NCBI RefSeq assembly: GCF_937616625.2
Contig: NC_065570.1
Span: 19,616,046 to 19,680,045, forward strand
Reading direction: 5' to 3'
Source of the DNA: Mercurialis annua
Taxonomy: Eukaryota; Streptophyta; Magnoliopsida; Malpighiales; Euphorbiaceae
Length of the DNA stretch: 64,000 nucleotides
Positions 63,911 to 64,000 of this stretch are shown here, in pieces. A program made the position numbers and the translations under genes. Below the pieces are notes generated by a model. That model was given only the letters and a program-made list of their open reading frames with translations. It was not told the origin of the DNA and made no database searches. Position 1 is the first letter of the stretch; the number at the start of each line of letters is the position of its first letter.

Positions 63911-63940
63911 TGGTGGTTCAACCTTTTGGTTGAACCACCA
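63911..63940. repeat. 13-bp-arm hairpin in the D LTR
   Basis: TGGTGGTTCAACC and its exact complement are separated by TTTT. A shorter related dyad, AGTGGT-CGA-ACCACT, lies in the A LTR near 30825. Confidence 0.85.
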
Positions 63941-64000
63941 AAATAAAAGGATCACATAAAAATTATGAAATTTGAACCGAACCAAAAATTAAATTACGAA

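Larger units (their letters stand above)
61252..64000 (-). mobile_element. 5' LTR of element D, running past the window end
   Basis: It starts TTTCACGACCC, the terminal TG of the other LTRs being changed to TT, and then shares the GCGACCGGCGCTAGGGTATG block with A. It contains GTCCCGAGA repeats (61852-62030), TTAGGGACTAAA repeats (62674-62755), telobox-like AAACCCTAG and AACCCTAAT boxes on the minus strand (63711-63746), palindromes (63822-63899) and a strong hairpin (63911-63940). The outer LTR end is not in the window. The altered terminus and divergence suggest an old copy. Confidence 0.82.

Overview
This window looks like repeat-rich, probably heterochromatic nuclear DNA of a flowering plant. 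The evidence is nested Ty3/gypsy LTR retrotransposons of plant Tekay (Del) type, primer sites for plant initiator tRNA-Met, telobox-like AAACCCTA boxes in the LTRs, and a long AT-rich satellite. I cannot name the species. I found no host gene, rRNA or tRNA gene. The only intact protein gene is the gag-pol polyprotein of one young retrotransposon (31079-35953, minus strand).

Layout. 1-1388 is the inner part and one end of an LTR (LTR a). 1389-4448 is the non-coding interior of an old plus-strand element (L), whose 3' LTR (4449-6511) is cut off by the satellite. 6512-26507 is one tandem array of about 330 copies of a 60-bp monomer with several layers of higher-order duplication. 26508-27367 and 59788-61251 are interior pieces of an old minus-strand element (D), whose 5' LTR runs from 61252 past the window end. 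Element B (27368-59787, target duplication CAAAA) is inserted in D. Element A (28511-38698, duplication AGTTA) is inserted in the 3' LTR of B, and element C (41355-54271, duplication GTTTC) in the interior of B. C carries a 3,475-bp tandem duplication that copies its primer-binding site and part of its 5' LTR.

How the parts relate. A encodes Gag, protease, reverse transcriptase, RNase H, integrase and a C-terminal chromodomain-like segment. B and C have complete LTRs, primer sites and polypurine tracts but no recognisable protein, so they resemble large non-autonomous (LARD-like) derivatives. They share LTR ends, primer site, a hairpin next to the polypurine tract and a predicted U5-leader helix with A, so mobilisation in trans by A-type proteins is a reasonable inference. 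The most interesting signals are: two conserved inverted-repeat structures with compensatory changes between families; a conserved leader domain bounded by AATTGTGC/GCACAATT arms; 20-bp-period GC-rich repeats in the LTRs; a strand-biased CCAAAGT motif family confined to A; and the layered satellite, whose variation looks dominated by CpG decay. All comparisons were made by eye; substitution counts and block edges are approximate.
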